Assembly: GCF_009847015.1 (NCBI RefSeq)
Contig: NZ_WVEM01000008.1
Coordinates: 1 to 64,000, forward strand
Direction: 5' to 3'
DNA from: Sunxiuqinia indica
GTDB taxonomy: Bacteria; Bacteroidota; Bacteroidia; Bacteroidales; Prolixibacteraceae
DNA length: 64,000 nt
The notes under the pieces were generated by a model. That model was not told where the DNA came from. It worked only from the letters and a program-made list of their open reading frames with translations, and made no database searches. The position numbers and the translations under genes are program-made. Each line of letters starts with the position of its first letter. The first letter of the stretch is position 1. Positions 26,917 to 35,433 of the stretch are shown piece after piece.

Positions 26917-27462
26917 TTAACTTTTTATTAACACACAAATATTCAGCAAAATACGAAGATTGTTTTTTGACAACTTTTCTTTCAATTCGGAAAGCGCACG
27001 AAATAATCGAGTCTCAACAGTGCGAACAGGTAGCTTAAGTTTTTTTGCAATTTCTTTGTTTTTCAATCCTTCGAATCTACTTAGCTCAATAACTTCGCGA
27101 TTGATAACGGATAAAGCATTAATGGCCTTATAAATTTTGTCCAGGTTTTCCTTTTCAATTAGAGACTGCTCACCGCTTTTGTAATATTTCTGTTCGAGTT
27201 GCATTATTCTTTCAATATTCCTTTGTTGATGATCCTGCACCACTCTCTCATGTTTCAAATAGTTGAAACAACTGTTTTTAACAGCATTAAACAAATAAGC
27301 TTTCAGGTGTTCATCATGCAATTCAAGCTTTCCCTTTTCCCATATCGAGGCAAACACATCTTGTACAATATCTAAAGAAATACTTTCGTTACGAACGAAT
27401 TTATTAGCATACAAATAGAGCAAATTGTGATATTTTCTGAAAATATGATCAAAATCTGACAT
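26917..27462 (-). CDS. ECF sigma-70 factor (PUL2)
   Basis: RNA polymerase sigma factor of the Bacteroidetes FecI-like ECF group, 181 residues. Region 2 covers FDHIFRKYHNLLYLYANKFV and DIVQDVFASIWE; region 4 has ALSVINREVIELSRFEGLKN followed by EIAKKLKLPVRTVETRLFRA as helix-turn-helix. It begins the PUL2 cluster and probably activates the susC promoter once freed from the FecR encoded 73 nt downstream. No clear promoter of its own was found. Confidence 0.94.
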   Translation of the reverse strand: MSDFDHIFRKYHNLLYLYANKFVRNESISLDIVQDVFASIWEKGKLELHDEHLKAYLFNAVKNSCFNYLKHERVVQDHQQRNIERIMQLEQKYYKSGEQSLIEKENLDKIYKAINALSVINREVIELSRFEGLKNKEIAKKLKLPVRTVETRLFRALSELKEKLSKNNLRILLNICVLIKS

Positions 27463-27629
27463 CCAAGGCTTTTAGGAATGCAAAGTATAAAAAATGGATT
27501 AAAACAAAACAATCTGAATTAACATTTTTTAACCGTCTCAAATCTATTTCTTCTGAGACATCTGCTTGCCGATATCGAAAAAACACCATTGCGTATAAGA
27601 AATAACAACTCACGCAAACAATCAGATCA

Positions 27630-29117
27630 CTACAAACTTGTCTTCTCCGTAATCACCTTTTTATTAACGAATACTCCTATTAAAAATCCCACAATAAAAA
27701 TCGCTACAGTACCAAACACGATTGATAAATAACTGTGGAATGGGCTGGTATATGGTTCGAGTGAAGTCCCTGGGAAAAAGATGGGCGAAAGGCTCATCCA
27801 ACCAATTACAACAACTCCGGCAATCACTCCAATAAAAGCAGATAAGCTGGTAAGCTTTTTCGAAAGGTATCCAAGCAGAAACAATCCCAGCATGCCTCCA
27901 CTAAAAATTGAGGCCAATTTCCACCAGGCATCCAAAGCACTCTGAACATTGATCATTGCGATGGCAACACCGATACTCAAGGTGCTGAAAATAAACGATG
28001 CCAAATACAAAATTCGCATCGAGCGTTTATCATCATCCGAGTTACTGTCAATCTTAAAATAGTCGGTTAAAATTACGGTTGCCGAGCTATTAATGCTAGT
28101 TGAGATTGTACTCATGCCGGCTGCAAAAACCGATGCAATCAAAAATCCGGTTAACCCGTTTGGAAGTTGATTGACAATAAACTGAGGAAAAACTTTATCA
28201 GCCTGAATATTCGGATCAATCAATCCAGGTTGTGCCGTATAAAAACTGTATAGTGCAGATCCGATAAATAGAAACATGGCAGATACAGGCACATAAAGTA
28301 AACCTCCGTACAATGCCGATTTTTTAGCTTCTTTTTCAGAACTTGAAGTCATATAACGCTGAATATAATTTTGGTCAATTCCATAGTTCTGTAGATTGAT
28401 AAAAATACCGTAAATCAACACCACCCAAAACGTGGAACTATTTAAACTGGCTCCAAAACTTCCGAGGCTAAACTTATCATTTGCCGCTGCAATTTCAAAA
28501 ACTTGTCCCGGACCTTCGGGCATCGAAAACATCAACGTGAGAATGCACACAATCGCGCCAACAATCAAAATAATTGCCTGAATCGCGTCAGTCCAAACCA
28601 CAGCCTGAATACCCCCAAGCAGGGAATAAACCATAACACTAAAGCCGGTAACAATAATAATAGTTGAAATATCCCAATCAAGCAATGTATGCAGCATAAT
28701 ACCCAGTAAAAACAAAATCGTTCCGGCCCGCATCAATTGAGTGAGCAAATACATAACCGAAACATAGTTTTTTGCCCATGGCCCAAAACGCTTCTCCAAA
28801 TAAGTGTAAGCCGATGGACTATTGATAGAGCGATAGAGTGGTACAAAAAACCGAACTGCCATGTACGAAGCAAATGGAATAGACAGGCTGAATGCAAAGG
28901 CGTTCCAGTTGGTTAAATAAGCCTGTCCGGGCAAGGCCAAATAGCTAATACTACTAACAAAAGTGGCAAATATCGAGAGTGCTATCACCCACCCTGGAAT
29001 CGATTGATTACCCAAAGTAAATGCCGATGATGATTTATTCTTCTTATAAAAAGAACTTCCGAATAAGACTATTCCAACGAGGTAAGCAATAAAAATAATG
29101 ACGTCAATCGTACTCAT
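27630..29117 (-). CDS. Sodium:solute symporter (SSS family)
   Basis: Inner-membrane Na+-coupled transporter, 495 residues with about 13 hydrophobic segments. Family signatures: GNQSIPGWVIALSIFATFVS near residue 37, VYSLLGGIQAVVWTDAIQ about 160-178, and GFLIASVFAAGMSTISTSIN about 325, which contains the conserved sodium-site serines. It is the third gene of an operon with a NanA-like aldolase and a BNR-repeat lipoprotein, so it probably imports the acid sugar the aldolase then cleaves (sialic acid, Kdo/Kdn or another 2-keto-3-deoxy acid). The substrate is inferred only from neighbours. Confidence 0.9.
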   Translation of the reverse strand: MSTIDVIIFIAYLVGIVLFGSSFYKKNKSSSAFTLGNQSIPGWVIALSIFATFVSSISYLALPGQAYLTNWNAFAFSLSIPFASYMAVRFFVPLYRSINSPSAYTYLEKRFGPWAKNYVSVMYLLTQLMRAGTILFLLGIMLHTLLDWDISTIIIVTGFSVMVYSLLGGIQAVVWTDAIQAIILIVGAIVCILTLMFSMPEGPGQVFEIAAANDKFSLGSFGASLNSSTFWVVLIYGIFINLQNYGIDQNYIQRYMTSSSEKEAKKSALYGGLLYVPVSAMFLFIGSALYSFYTAQPGLIDPNIQADKVFPQFIVNQLPNGLTGFLIASVFAAGMSTISTSINSSATVILTDYFKIDSNSDDDKRSMRILYLASFIFSTLSIGVAIAMINVQSALDAWWKLASIFSGGMLGLFLLGYLSKKLTSLSAFIGVIAGVVVIGWMSLSPIFFPGTSLEPYTSPFHSYLSIVFGTVAIFIVGFLIGVFVNKKVITEKTSL

Positions 29118-29224
29118 TCAATTTGTTTTATTAGTTCGGTAATCAATTATATTAGGTTTAATAATACCGGATGAACACATCCAAACAGGTTCCCGATTAC
29201 AGTTGTTACGATAATAGAAAACAT

Positions 29225-29263
29225 GGGAGACAATTGAAGTATCGATCGCTCCAATTGTCTCCC
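29225..29263. repeat. Intercistronic hairpin between aldolase and symporter genes
   Basis: A 12-bp perfect stem (GGGAGACAATTG at 29225-29236, CAATTGTCTCCC at 29252-29263) with a 15-nt loop lies 15 nt after the aldolase stop. No U-run follows on the minus strand. It may lower or protect expression at the boundary rather than terminate. Confidence 0.6.
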
Positions 29264-29278
29264 CCGCTCTTTCATGAT

Positions 29279-30205
29279 TTACAAGAGCTCTTTGTAATTT
29301 AGCTCATCCAATGCTTTTTCAATTTTTTTACGCTCGGGAGCATTGAATTTATGAAATGGCTCCGCCATAAAATCACTGCAAACACCCATTACAGACAGTG
29401 CACATTTTAAGCCTTTCAGGTAACTGGAGCCATACTGACCAACACTATAAATAGTACTACTAATTTGCATTACCTTTTGCTGAAGCGGAATAATTTTATC
29501 AAAATCGCGAGCTGCAGAGGCATTGTATAAATCGACATACAATTTAGGGAACATATTTGCACCGCCATTCACACCACCATGACCACCTAAAAGAACAAAC
29601 TGAGACATGATCTCCTCAGGACCAACCATGAACGTAAAGTCAGGACGGTCCTGCAACAGATGACTAATTTGATTGAAATACGCCAGGTTTGCAGAACTGT
29701 CCTTCATCCCAATAATTCCGGGAATATTGGCTGCTGCTTTTACCGTTTCGGGAGCAAACGAAACCTTTGTGTGCACCGGCATATTGTAAATGAATAAAGG
29801 AAGTGGCATGTGCTGCATAATTCGCTCCAAATATTCCAAAAGCTCGGGTTGACTAGCGCTAAAATAATAAGGAGGAGTAATCACAACTGCATCAGCACCA
29901 TACTCCGCAGCCTTTTTGGCCAAGTTTAAACTTTCGGTGAAAGCTGAATCCGAAATGCCGACCAAAACAGGCACTCGCCCGTTGACCAGCTTGCAGCTTC
30001 GTTGAATCAACTCTTCACGAATTTTGTACGATAAGCTGGCAAATTCGCCCGTTGTTCCCAACAGGAAAAGCCCATGTACGCCGCCTGCAATTGTCCGTTC
30101 AATAAGGCGTTCCAGTCCTTCAATATCTAGTGTATCATTATCAAGCAAAGGAGTTACCAATGGAGGAACTATTCCTTTTAATGGCATCGAAAAATTTGGT
30201 TTCAT
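29279..30205 (-). CDS. DapA/NanA-family aldolase or dehydratase
   Basis: Second member of the dihydrodipicolinate synthase/N-acetylneuraminate lyase family in the window; about 308 residues from the preferred start at 30205 (MKPNFSMPLKG). In the longer numbering from the ATG at 30217, Schiff-base lysine K172 is in GIIGMKDSS and tyrosine Y144 in LFIYNMPVH; the substrate loop is GTTGEF. Between a sialidase-like lipoprotein and an SSS symporter, a lyase acting on sialic acid or a related 2-keto-3-deoxy sugar acid is a reasonable guess. A role in lysine synthesis is less likely given the context. It differs clearly from the paralogue at 15531-16430. Confidence 0.85.
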   Translation of the reverse strand: MKPNFSMPLKGIVPPLVTPLLDNDTLDIEGLERLIERTIAGGVHGLFLLGTTGEFASLSYKIREELIQRSCKLVNGRVPVLVGISDSAFTESLNLAKKAAEYGADAVVITPPYYFSASQPELLEYLERIMQHMPLPLFIYNMPVHTKVSFAPETVKAAANIPGIIGMKDSSANLAYFNQISHLLQDRPDFTFMVGPEEIMSQFVLLGGHGGVNGGANMFPKLYVDLYNASAARDFDKIIPLQQKVMQISSTIYSVGQYGSSYLKGLKCALSVMGVCSDFMAEPFHKFNAPERKKIEKALDELNYKELL

Positions 30206-30271
30206 ATATTTATGCAAATTGTATTAAATGAAGTCGAAATTGATCTCACTCAAAAATATTCTTAACAGTTC

Positions 30272-31375
30272 TTATTGTTCTGATTTTTCAGGCCACTGCC
30301 CATCAACAATTGGAGTAAGTTCCATTTTAGATGGATCGACAACCACATGTTTCATTTTAACTCGTTTCCAAGTGTACAAAATGTGAATCATTCCATCATT
30401 GGTTTGAATAACTGCGGGATACGAAAAACGCTGTTCCGGTTCATCCTCTAAAACAAGTGCTGCACTCCAATTTTCACCATCTTTACTAACGGCGACATTC
30501 AATGGAGAACGACCACCTTTAAATTTATCGCCAGGAGGCAACACATGGTTATAAACCAACAATTGTCTACCATCGGCAAGTGTCACGGCATCAGTTCCCG
30601 AATTGTTCTGCGGCAACGAAGTCTTGGTCATCTCCGACCAGGTCTCGCCCCTATCATCAGACCAGGACTGCAAAACAGCCCGGTTTTTACTTCGAGTCAA
30701 CGCTTGCAATCTTCCATCAGGATACTCCAATATACTGGGTTGAATAGCAATAATATCATAGCCATCGTTGATGGGCTCTGTTTTACGCCAGGTTTTTCCA
30801 AGATCATCCGAAATCTCAAAGTATACTTGCCAGCCATCTTCCTCTGTACTTGTCGGACTGATAATCTTTCCATCAATTAACACCGGTTTGTTTTTTACAG
30901 GCCCAATAATACCATCAGGCAATGCTATCGCTTCCGACCAAGTCACACCTCCATCTTCCGAAGTTTTCATCCATCCTCTCCAATTATCAGGGTGTGCGCC
31001 AATTTTATAGTAGAGCTGTAACTCGCCATTGGGTACCTGAAACAACACCGGATTCCAAGTTGGATAACGAAGCGTATCGTTCTGAATACCATCTGCTACA
31101 TTTTCAGGTTCTGTCCACTCGCCATCAACTTTTCGGCTTACATAAATGCAAACATCCGGATCACGTTCATAAGTACCTCCAAACCATGAAGTAACCATTG
31201 TTCCATCGGTGGTTTCAACAATAGTTCCGGCATGGCTCGAGGGGAACGGCGCGGTTTCGTAAATAAACTCTTCCAAAACGATACCTTCTTTGAATGTACG
31301 CTCCTTTTGGGAAGTACACCCGGTAAGTACAACAATCAAGCTAAGGAGAACAACTAGTACACTATTTTTTTTCAT
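30272..31375 (-). CDS. BNR/Asp-box sialidase-like lipoprotein
   Basis: Six-bladed-propeller protein of the BNR_2/sialidase superfamily, 367 residues from the preferred start at 31375, with lipobox VVLTGC. Asp boxes are visible: SEDGGVTW, SDDLGKTW, SDDRGETW and a weaker SKDGENW. The N-terminal FRIP/YRIP motif that brings the first catalytic arginine in true sialidases is not present; the equivalent stretch reads FPSSHAGTIVE, so a different substrate or chemistry is likely. WFGGTYERDPDV and RYPTWNPVLFQ are typical of this sub-family in plant-glycan-degrading bacteria. It begins the three-gene operon and is divergent from an AraC regulator. Exact activity unknown. Confidence 0.75.
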   Translation of the reverse strand: MKKNSVLVVLLSLIVVLTGCTSQKERTFKEGIVLEEFIYETAPFPSSHAGTIVETTDGTMVTSWFGGTYERDPDVCIYVSRKVDGEWTEPENVADGIQNDTLRYPTWNPVLFQVPNGELQLYYKIGAHPDNWRGWMKTSEDGGVTWSEAIALPDGIIGPVKNKPVLIDGKIISPTSTEEDGWQVYFEISDDLGKTWRKTEPINDGYDIIAIQPSILEYPDGRLQALTRSKNRAVLQSWSDDRGETWSEMTKTSLPQNNSGTDAVTLADGRQLLVYNHVLPPGDKFKGGRSPLNVAVSKDGENWSAALVLEDEPEQRFSYPAVIQTNDGMIHILYTWKRVKMKHVVVDPSKMELTPIVDGQWPEKSEQ

Positions 31376-31549
31376 GGTTTTACAATTTTTCATTTAAAAC
31401 TTATCATCTACAAATGGACTTTCTCTCTAAACAAAGAAATAAAATACGGATTATTATCTTCAATCAAATTTTAACGTATTTACATTGTATTTTCACCTTT
31501 ATATTTTATATTTTCATACATTTAACAAATTACTGTCAATATTTAACAA

Positions 31550-32401
31550 ATGGAGTACGTTTTTGAAAAAATATATGTTCCCCATCAGCATTCGTTCATC
31601 ACTCGTGAGATGGAGTTGACAAAGAACTCATCTCGCGTACATTCGCATAAAAACTTTGAGCTGAATTTCATCCTGTCAGGAGCCGGTAAAAGAATTGTCG
31701 GCAACAACATTTCCAGTTTTGAGCGCAATGATCTGGTGCTACTAGGCCCCAACCTGCCCCACTGTTGGGAAATACTCCAAACCACCAAACAGGAACCACC
31801 CAAATGCATTGTCATTCATTTTTATGAAAATTTAATTTCTTCTGACTTTTTTAATAAGCCTGAACTCGAAAAAATTGTCGATCTATTGAAACAAGCCGAA
31901 GCGGGCATCTTTTTTTATGGTTCGCGAATCCCAAAGATCAAGTCAATTTTAAAAGAGCTAACCACTCAACAAGGATTGAATAGCTATATTAGTTTATTGC
32001 GTATTTTCAATTTATTAATTGAATGTGACAAACGAGAGTACCTCTCGCAGCAGCCCATTTCGGACACCGCATTCGACAAAGACTTCAACCAAATCAACAA
32101 AATTTACGAATACGTATTTCAACACATTCAGGAAGAAATTAAGTTGAATGAAGTTGCCTCACTACTCAATATGGCTCCCGGCTCGTTTTGTCGTTTTTTT
32201 AAAAAGAAAACCCATCTCACCTTTATGGAATACGTCATTAAAATCAGGATTGGTTATGCCGCCAAAATGTTAGCCGAAACCGAAAAGCAGATTACAGAAA
32301 TTGGCTACGATTGCGGATACAACTACCTGGCGAACTTTAACCACTATTTTAAAAAGATAATGGGAAAAACACCGTCGGAGTATCGGAAAGAATTCAGGTA
32401 G
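31550..32401 (+). CDS. AraC-family transcriptional regulator
   Basis: DNA-binding regulator, 283 residues. The N-terminal cupin-like sensing domain carries RVHSHKNFELNFILSGAG and NDLVLLGPNLPHCW; the C-terminal double helix-turn-helix runs from about 185 (IKLNEVASLLNMAPGSFCRF and ITEIGYDCGYNYLANFNHYF) to the GKTPSEYRKEF end. It is the only plus-strand gene in the first 48 kb, divergent from the BNR/NanA-like/symporter operon by 174 nt, so it most likely responds to a sugar and controls that operon. It ends 17 nt before the convergent GH78 gene. Confidence 0.93.
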   Translation: MEYVFEKIYVPHQHSFITREMELTKNSSRVHSHKNFELNFILSGAGKRIVGNNISSFERNDLVLLGPNLPHCWEILQTTKQEPPKCIVIHFYENLISSDFFNKPELEKIVDLLKQAEAGIFFYGSRIPKIKSILKELTTQQGLNSYISLLRIFNLLIECDKREYLSQQPISDTAFDKDFNQINKIYEYVFQHIQEEIKLNEVASLLNMAPGSFCRFFKKKTHLTFMEYVIKIRIGYAAKMLAETEKQITEIGYDCGYNYLANFNHYFKKIMGKTPSEYRKEFR

Positions 32402-32418
32402 CCAATTGCCTGTAAACC

Positions 32419-35181
32419 TTATCGTTTAAACTGAAAATAATACTCCCCCGACCCGACTTCAAGCAATGCGCGATCTCCTTCCTGGTACAGATAATTCACG
32501 CCGTTAGCCTGATATAGCTCTACACCGCTTTCGGTAATGTCGGCAGCCGATTTTGCCGGAATATAAACTTTGGCTTTGGTATTTGCAGGCACGGTCAGTT
32601 TCCATTCGATTGTTGATCTATCCTTTTGCCATTCGCTGCTAATTTCACCATAAACGGATTGATAGCTCGCATTCACAAAATCCAATCCCTCAACAAATTC
32701 AGGCTTCATCACAATTTCCTTAAAACCAGAATCCTCGGTACTTGATTTAATTCCTGCTAAATGCTCGTAATCCCAAATAATTAAATCGCCCAACATCATC
32801 ACGTGATTGTACGAATTCATATGCGGTGCCGCTGTGTTTCCATTCCAAAGTTCCCAAATGGCTGTCGCCCCATTTTCAATCATGTATCCCCAGCTGGGAT
32901 AAGTCGTGTTTGTGGCTAGCTGATAGGCAATATCGGCTCTTCCGTTTGCTGTTAGTGTTCGCATCAACCACTGTGTTCCAATCAATCCCGTACTTAAATG
33001 TCCATTATTTCTATTCAGAATAATATCGACAATGGTATTAAAAACAGCCTCGTGATTTTCTTCAGGAACGAGCCCCATCTGAAGTGCCAACAGGTTGTCG
33101 GTTAATATATTTTCGCCGTAGCCAGCCTTTTCGGTCAAATAGAATTTTCGATTGAACCCATCTTTAATATGTTGAGCGAGCGCCTGAAATTCAGCAACAT
33201 CGCTTCCGTTTCCAGAGAGAAGTGCAAATTTTTCCATCAAACCGAGGTAGTAATAATAGTAAGCGGTTGAAATCAACTCCCGAGGGTGCTTTTTATCAGC
33301 ACTTTTTCCACGGCCAGCCTCGATTGTAACAGGTGGCGCACACCAATCACCGTAACGATCCTGCGTGACGATGTAATCCTCATTCATATAGCGGTCTTTC
33401 ATATAATCCATCCATTTTTTCATCGACTGGTAGTGCTCCTTAATCGGACGAACATCGGCATATTGTCGGTGAAGCATATCAGCCACCATCAGGTAGGTTC
33501 CCGGCCAGGTCATGTTATCAGAGTAGTAGCGCCAAAAGTTCGGAACAACATCGCTAATCGCACCGTTTTCCTTCTGCGAGTAGCCAATATCGTCAAGCCA
33601 TTTGGAGTAAAGCATCTCATTTCCGAAAATAAAACTCTCGCCATAACACCCGGTGGAACGATCGCCCAACCAGGGCTGACGCTCGTTTCGTTGGGGGCAA
33701 TCTACCGGCATGCCTTTATAATTGCCACGAATTCCCCAATATGCATTTTTAAATACTTGATTGATAATCGAGTTTGAAGTTTCAAAAGTACCTGTGGTTT
33801 CCATTTTGTCGTAAACCACTTGCCCTACAAAATCATCAACCGTTGGCACTCCCGGATAGCCTGTTATTTCAACAAACTGAAAACCATGATAAACAAAACG
33901 AGGTTCCCAGGTTTCCTTTTCGCCTCCCTTTAAAATATAAATATCAGTCGCCTTCGCATCGCGCAAATTTGCGGTGAAAAGTTCGCCATTATCTTGCAGC
34001 ACCTCAGCAAATCGAAGTTGAACCGTATCGCCGGCATTTCCCTGAACGGTCATTTTCATCCAGCCAGCTATATTTTGCCCCAAATCAAGAATGTATCGAT
34101 CTTCTCCAATCTTACTTACTGAAACAGGCTTGATGCTCTCCATCACCTTCATATTGGGAGTCATTTGCGCTTCGAAGGTACCATTGGGCACTTGCACATA
34201 TTCAGGTTTCAACCAACCTTCATCGTCAAAGCCAACCTTATTCCAGCCTGGCATTTCTTTACGGGCGTCGTATTCTTCACCATCGTATTCATTATTCGAC
34301 AAAATTGGTCCTTCAGCAGTTCCTTTCCAGCTATCGTTTGAAAGAACGTAGGCTTTCGTGCCATCCTCATATTCAATTTCCATATGAAACATCAACTTCG
34401 GGAATCCGAAATTCTTGATTTTATACGGTTTGTAATGCTGACGCATGGTATAGTAACGTCCATTTCCGAGAATAACACCAACAGCATTATCGCCTGATTT
34501 CAACTGTTCAGTCACATCAAACACATTGTACTTGACATTTTCATCGTAATCGGTTGGAACCGGAGCCAATACCTGATCGCCAATCTTTTGGCCATTAAAA
34601 TACAGTTCGTAGAGTCCTAAGCCCATCAGATAGACTTTCGCCTGTTTAATCGGTTTCGTAACTTCAAACTCCTTTCTGAGATATCGTGCTGAAAGCCGCG
34701 AGTGAAAGCTGTCATCATCCCAGGGGAAAGGGCGGTCGAATCCAATCCATCGTCCCCACCATTCGTTATAAAAAAGTAAGCCGATTGACCAATTGGCAGG
34801 CTCACTCCAAATAGATTCGCCTTTATTGCTCCACACTTTTACCTTCCAGAAGCAATCCATCTTGCTTTTCAAATCAACACCATCATAAACAACATTGATA
34901 GATTGATCAGACTCAACTTTTCCTGAATTCCACAAGTCACCCTCATTATCATTCAGTTTCTCCTTTGAAGAAGCGACAATAACCTGATATGCCGTTTGCT
35001 CAATCCCACGTTCATTGCCAGCCAATTGCCAACTCAAACGTGGTTCAAGCACATCAATGGCCAGTGGATTGGTTAAATACTCACAGGTTAAATTCCGGAC
35101 TTGAGTTTGGGCGTAACTATTAGTTGAGAACAGAAGAAATAGCACTCCTAAAAAAAAGAATATTCGATTTTTATGTTTCAT
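32419..35181 (-). CDS. GH78 alpha-L-rhamnosidase
   Basis: Removes terminal alpha-L-rhamnose from rhamnogalacturonan-type oligosaccharides or glycosides. 920 residues with a signal peptide (LLFSTNSYAQ). Order: Fn3-like N-terminal domain (VRNLTCEYLTNPLAIDVLEP), beta-sandwich carbohydrate-binding-like domain (AKVYLMGLGLYELYFNGQKI), then the (alpha/alpha)6 barrel from about 440 with the acid-rich catalytic stretch MPVDCPQRNERQPWLGD around residues 490-508, and a C-terminal beta-sandwich domain. It follows PUL3 susD but is separated from it by a strong hairpin and has its own promoter-like sequence, so it may be expressed separately. Confidence 0.94.
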   Translation of the reverse strand: MKHKNRIFFFLGVLFLLFSTNSYAQTQVRNLTCEYLTNPLAIDVLEPRLSWQLAGNERGIEQTAYQVIVASSKEKLNDNEGDLWNSGKVESDQSINVVYDGVDLKSKMDCFWKVKVWSNKGESIWSEPANWSIGLLFYNEWWGRWIGFDRPFPWDDDSFHSRLSARYLRKEFEVTKPIKQAKVYLMGLGLYELYFNGQKIGDQVLAPVPTDYDENVKYNVFDVTEQLKSGDNAVGVILGNGRYYTMRQHYKPYKIKNFGFPKLMFHMEIEYEDGTKAYVLSNDSWKGTAEGPILSNNEYDGEEYDARKEMPGWNKVGFDDEGWLKPEYVQVPNGTFEAQMTPNMKVMESIKPVSVSKIGEDRYILDLGQNIAGWMKMTVQGNAGDTVQLRFAEVLQDNGELFTANLRDAKATDIYILKGGEKETWEPRFVYHGFQFVEITGYPGVPTVDDFVGQVVYDKMETTGTFETSNSIINQVFKNAYWGIRGNYKGMPVDCPQRNERQPWLGDRSTGCYGESFIFGNEMLYSKWLDDIGYSQKENGAISDVVPNFWRYYSDNMTWPGTYLMVADMLHRQYADVRPIKEHYQSMKKWMDYMKDRYMNEDYIVTQDRYGDWCAPPVTIEAGRGKSADKKHPRELISTAYYYYYLGLMEKFALLSGNGSDVAEFQALAQHIKDGFNRKFYLTEKAGYGENILTDNLLALQMGLVPEENHEAVFNTIVDIILNRNNGHLSTGLIGTQWLMRTLTANGRADIAYQLATNTTYPSWGYMIENGATAIWELWNGNTAAPHMNSYNHVMMLGDLIIWDYEHLAGIKSSTEDSGFKEIVMKPEFVEGLDFVNASYQSVYGEISSEWQKDRSTIEWKLTVPANTKAKVYIPAKSAADITESGVELYQANGVNYLYQEGDRALLEVGSGEYYFQFKR

Positions 35182-35243
35182 ATCTCACGTTTGATTATCA
35201 TTCAACCAAGAATACGATTCTTAATAATTGTAATTCGACCCAC

Positions 35244-35284
35244 CAAAAGTAGAAAAAACAGTAGACTTTATGAAAACGTTTTCA
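35244..35284 (-). promoter_or_regulatory. GH78 promoter with overlapping palindromic operator
   Basis: On the minus strand TACTTTTG (35251-35244) matches the Bacteroidetes -7 element TAnnTTTG. About 20 nt upstream of it, where the -33 element should be, lies the perfect 14-nt palindrome TGAAAACGTTTTCA (35271-35284), centred on CG like the PUL1 operators. A bound protein there would compete with RNA polymerase. A clear TTTG at -33 is missing. Confidence 0.45.
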
Positions 35285-35372
35285 CACTTCTGATTATATT
35301 TCGTTAAAGCTTTTACATACGTGTTTTAAAACGTTCAGATCAACCAGGGCATCACGCATTTAGGTCGTTGTT

Positions 35373-35424
35373 AAAGATTCTGAAAAAGTAACTCTAAGAA
35401 TAAAACTACTTTTCAGAATCTTTT
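35373..35424. terminator. Hairpin after PUL3 susD
   Basis: Long stem AAAGATTCTGAAAA...AGTA (35373-35390) pairs with TACTTTTCAGAATCTTT (35408-35424), about 17 bp, only 9 nt after the susD stop. On the minus strand it is followed by a short U-run only, so termination may be partial. It splits the SusC/SusD transcript from GH78. Confidence 0.6.
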
Positions 35425-35433
35425 ATTTTTCCG

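Noticed and set aside
29279-30205. Housekeeping dapA for lysine synthesis
   Set aside because: Operon with a sialidase-like lipoprotein and a symporter, far from dapB at 48417; a sugar-acid lyase role fits better.
33286-33777. 163-residue plus-strand frame inside the GH78 gene
   Set aside because: Antisense to the catalytic domain of GH78, no motif of its own.
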